Shown here one piece after another: positions 61,952 to 64,000 of a DNA stretch of 64,000 nt (position 1 is its first letter; each line of letters begins with the position of its first letter). This stretch comes from Crateriforma spongiae (GTDB lineage Bacteria; Planctomycetota; Planctomycetia; Pirellulales; Pirellulaceae): contig NZ_JAAXMS010000001.1 of NCBI RefSeq assembly GCF_012290005.1, positions 310,001 to 374,000 of the forward strand. The letters are read 5' to 3'. The position numbers and the translations under genes are program-made. Below the pieces are notes generated by a model. That model was given only the letters and a program-made list of their open reading frames with translations. It did not search any database and was not told where the DNA came from.

Positions 61952-64000
61952 TCAGCGTGGCAACGGGACGCGTCGCACCGGTGCCGGTGCCGGTGAGGTT
62001 TCAACCTTCGTCGTCGATCGGGATGCTGCGGCGGGGGACGCCGCGGGCGACGCTTGCGACACGCCCGAATCACCGCCACCGTTCCAGTGATAGGTCATCT
62101 GGCGGACTTCGGCGGACGGACCGTTTTGCGGTGCAGGCAGGCTGCGATCGATCGTCCCCGATCCGATCGGTGCCTCAAACGTTTCCGGCGTCGGTTGGGC
62201 ACCCGGGACGGTTTCTAAACGATCCACCGGAGCTCCGTAAAGGACATCGCCGGTCGAATCACCCAGGGCGTCCGACAAGGTCGGGGCCATCGATTCGGGC
62301 AAATCTGGCACGAAGGCACCGTCACCGCTCAAGACGGTGTCGCTGATCACTTTGCCTTCGGACATGGTCATGCCGGGGGCCATCGTGCTGCCGACAGTTC
62401 CGCCGTTGGGACCGGGAATCATCTGGGCCGCAGCGTCGGCCGACTGGACCGGGCCACGACGGACCACCGCGGGCCGGGTGACGCCGTATTCCAGGTGGTA
62501 ACCCGCACTACGTTCGCGGGCACGTTCCAAGGCGTCACAGTAAGCCTTTTCATGCCACGGGCCTTCGCTGACGGTGATGCCGTTGTTGACCAACAGCGTG
62601 CCGACCAGGTAATCGACGTAGTTCAGTGATTTGTTGTACTCGCCGACCGCACGGTAGTAAGCGATCTGGGCGTCGGCCCGACGTTGTTGGCTTTGCAGCA
62701 CGACGTTGGTGTCCCCACGGCCTTCCTTCAAGTTGGCCAAGCGTGCGTCGACTTCGTCTTCCGCATCGGCCCACTGTGCGGCGGAGATCTGGATCTGACG
62801 ATAGTGGGTGGCCGTCTTGGTGATCGCGTCGGACAGCAAGAACGTCAACAAGCGTTCCTTTTCTTGCAAGTTGGCTTTCTCGCGGACCAGTCGCCATTCG
62901 GCACCGTTGATGCGAGTCAGTTCACGACGGGCACCGAACGCGGGCGGAGTGATTTCCAGTCGGACGCCGCCTTCCTGGTAATTGCCCTCGGTCAATTCCC
63001 CCAACGCACTACTGCCGGGCAGCGGGAAGTTCTGTGCACGACGTTCCGGCGGTCCCAGTTGGTCACCCACACCGACCCAGCGGTACAGCAACGACAGGTT
63101 CACTTCAGGCAAGATTTGGTTTTTCGCTAACATCAATTCCAGTTCGCTTTGCTTGATCCGGAATTTGGTTTGGCGAAGTTCAGCGTTCAGATAAAGCATT
63201 TGTGCGGTGGAAACGAACCAGTCGTGTTCGACGCGGGCGATCGTCGGTTCGTCGATCGGTCGGATCAAACGTCCGTCGGTGGCCGATTGTCCGATCAGTT
63301 CACGCAGACGCCGTTCGCGACCGAACACGCCGAATCGGTCTTGGCCCAAAACATTCGACCCGGTCAGTGTTCCGACCAGTTGGTTTTGGAAGCTGTGGTA
63401 TTGGCCTTGGGCTTGTTTCAAGTCTTGGATCGTGCCAATGCCTTCTTCCATATTCAGCTTCGCAAAGTCCGCGGTAACCTGAGCACTGTTTCGGCCGACG
63501 GCAACGCTGGCGAATGCACGATAGGCGACGTACAGGTCCCAATACGCGACTTCCACGTCGCGAACCAAGTTGCGGACCTGCAGTTCGAATTCGGCGATTG
63601 AAATGTCTTCGTTCAGGCTGGCCAACACGACCGGGATGCGATTGACCAGTGTGCCGCGATTTCGCATCAACGGGTGTTGAACCTGAGCCTCGACGATGGC
63701 GGTCCAGTCACTGGCGACCGATCGTGCGATGCTGTTGGGTTGGGTGTTGTTTCGCGAATACAGGATTTGTTGACGCAGCGTTGCCACGCCACCAGTGGCG
63801 AATCGTTTGCTGATTGCCGATTGTTGGGTGGCCGTGTCCGACTGGGCGAACACCGGGTTGAACACGTTGCCGGGCAGCACATTGTTCGGACGGTCGCCTT
63901 TTTGATAGTCAAAGAATGCGGTCGCCTGGGCATCAAATTCGGCCAAGGCGTCTTCCACCCCGCCGACCTGGTTGGCTCGCAGCACGCCACGGGGCAGCAC
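61952..64000 (-). CDS. TolC-family outer-membrane efflux protein, N-terminus cut by window edge
   Basis: At least 682 codons, open at the right edge. The helical TolC pattern is clear: VEAQVQHPLMRNRGTLVNRI, ISIAEFELQVRNLVRDVEVAYWDLYVAYR, then after ~150 residues LRQTKFRIKQSELELMLAKNQILPEVNLSLLY and SDAITKTATHYRQIQISAAQW, YYRAVGEYNKSLNYVDYLVGTLLVNNG. These are the paired alpha-helical tunnel segments and beta barrel strands. After residue 480 a Ser/Pro/Ala-rich tail of 200 residues follows, ending PVRRVPLPR, not part of the usual family. It should form the outer-membrane channel of a type I secretion or RND efflux system whose other parts lie outside the window. Confidence 0.92.
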   Translation of the reverse strand: MLPRGVLRANQVGGVEDALAEFDAQATAFFDYQKGDRPNNVLPGNVFNPVFAQSDTATQQSAISKRFATGGVATLRQQILYSRNNTQPNSIARSVASDWTAIVEAQVQHPLMRNRGTLVNRIPVVLASLNEDISIAEFELQVRNLVRDVEVAYWDLYVAYRAFASVAVGRNSAQVTADFAKLNMEEGIGTIQDLKQAQGQYHSFQNQLVGTLTGSNVLGQDRFGVFGRERRLRELIGQSATDGRLIRPIDEPTIARVEHDWFVSTAQMLYLNAELRQTKFRIKQSELELMLAKNQILPEVNLSLLYRWVGVGDQLGPPERRAQNFPLPGSSALGELTEGNYQEGGVRLEITPPAFGARRELTRINGAEWRLVREKANLQEKERLLTFLLSDAITKTATHYRQIQISAAQWADAEDEVDARLANLKEGRGDTNVVLQSQQRRADAQIAYYRAVGEYNKSLNYVDYLVGTLLVNNGITVSEGPWHEKAYCDALERARERSAGYHLEYGVTRPAVVRRGPVQSADAAAQMIPGPNGGTVGSTMAPGMTMSEGKVISDTVLSGDGAFVPDLPESMAPTLSDALGDSTGDVLYGAPVDRLETVPGAQPTPETFEAPIGSGTIDRSLPAPQNGPSAEVRQMTYHWNGGGDSGVSQASPAASPAAASRSTTKVETSPAPAPVRRVPLPR

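Overview
The window reads as a chromosomal segment of a planctomycete, most likely a marine Pirellulales relative (Rhodopirellula-like); the genus is an inference. The support is the gene content: three DUF1080 (3-keto-disaccharide hydrolase-type) secreted proteins, a formylglycine-dependent sulfatase, a DUF1559 protein, a DUF1571 protein, a TIGR03000 Ser/Gly-repeat protein, a Planctomycete-type cytochrome (PSCyt-like) domain, two Hanks-type Ser/Thr kinases and many secreted proteins of unknown function. Genes are dense, mostly monocistronic or in two-gene units, on both strands, with moderately high GC. I saw no rRNA, tRNA, CRISPR array, IS element, prophage or integrated island; the only recombinase is a housekeeping-type Xer protein.

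Layout. 1-5 kb: a LysR regulator cut by the left edge, a small membrane protein, a DUF58 protein translationally coupled to an aldehyde dehydrogenase, and thiL. 6-15.6 kb: DUF1080 protein, a 786-residue membrane-anchored coiled-coil protein, sulfatase, a receptor-like Ser/Thr kinase, a small CxxCH protein with a strong terminator, and a second DUF1080 protein. 15.7-29 kb: hemQ with a flippase, DUF1571, flavin reductase, a kinase/inositol-phosphatase pair, DUF1559, xer recombinase, galE, and a YdbS/YdbT-like bacterial-PH pair. 29-41.6 kb: a heme-c protein with a degenerate peptidase-like C-terminus, ilvD, third DUF1080 protein coupled to a HAD phosphatase, Ppx/GppA, an exported protein-isoaspartate methyltransferase with an extra C-terminal domain, the TIGR03000 repeat protein, and an HTTM (gamma-carboxylase-like) membrane protein with a coupled partner. 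41.6-51.6 kb: gpmI and pgi diverge from one another, trpA follows pgi at 3 bp, then small conserved proteins, a GHKL protein that has lost the kinase His and Asn, a MaoC hydratase, a VCBS-repeat protein and a MazG-like pyrophosphohydrolase. 51.7-64 kb: a FlgI-like/HEAT lipoprotein, a cysH-rrf2 operon, an OprB-type porin with a Cys-Asp-rich N-terminus, a sugar isomerase/epimerase coupled to a receiver-like protein, an AcpH-like protein, a second flippase, and a TolC-family protein cut by the right edge.

Nothing in the window is a clear multi-gene defence or biosynthetic system. The most interesting material is single proteins with unusual architecture: the FlgI/HEAT lipoprotein, the exported PCMT fusion, the heme-c/pseudo-peptidase fusion, the inactive-looking GHKL protein, the membrane-anchored coiled coil, and the repeat-rich or Cys-rich envelope proteins. 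Several starts were moved from the longest reading frame because of ribosome-binding sites, signal peptides or a terminator; these are noted in each entry.
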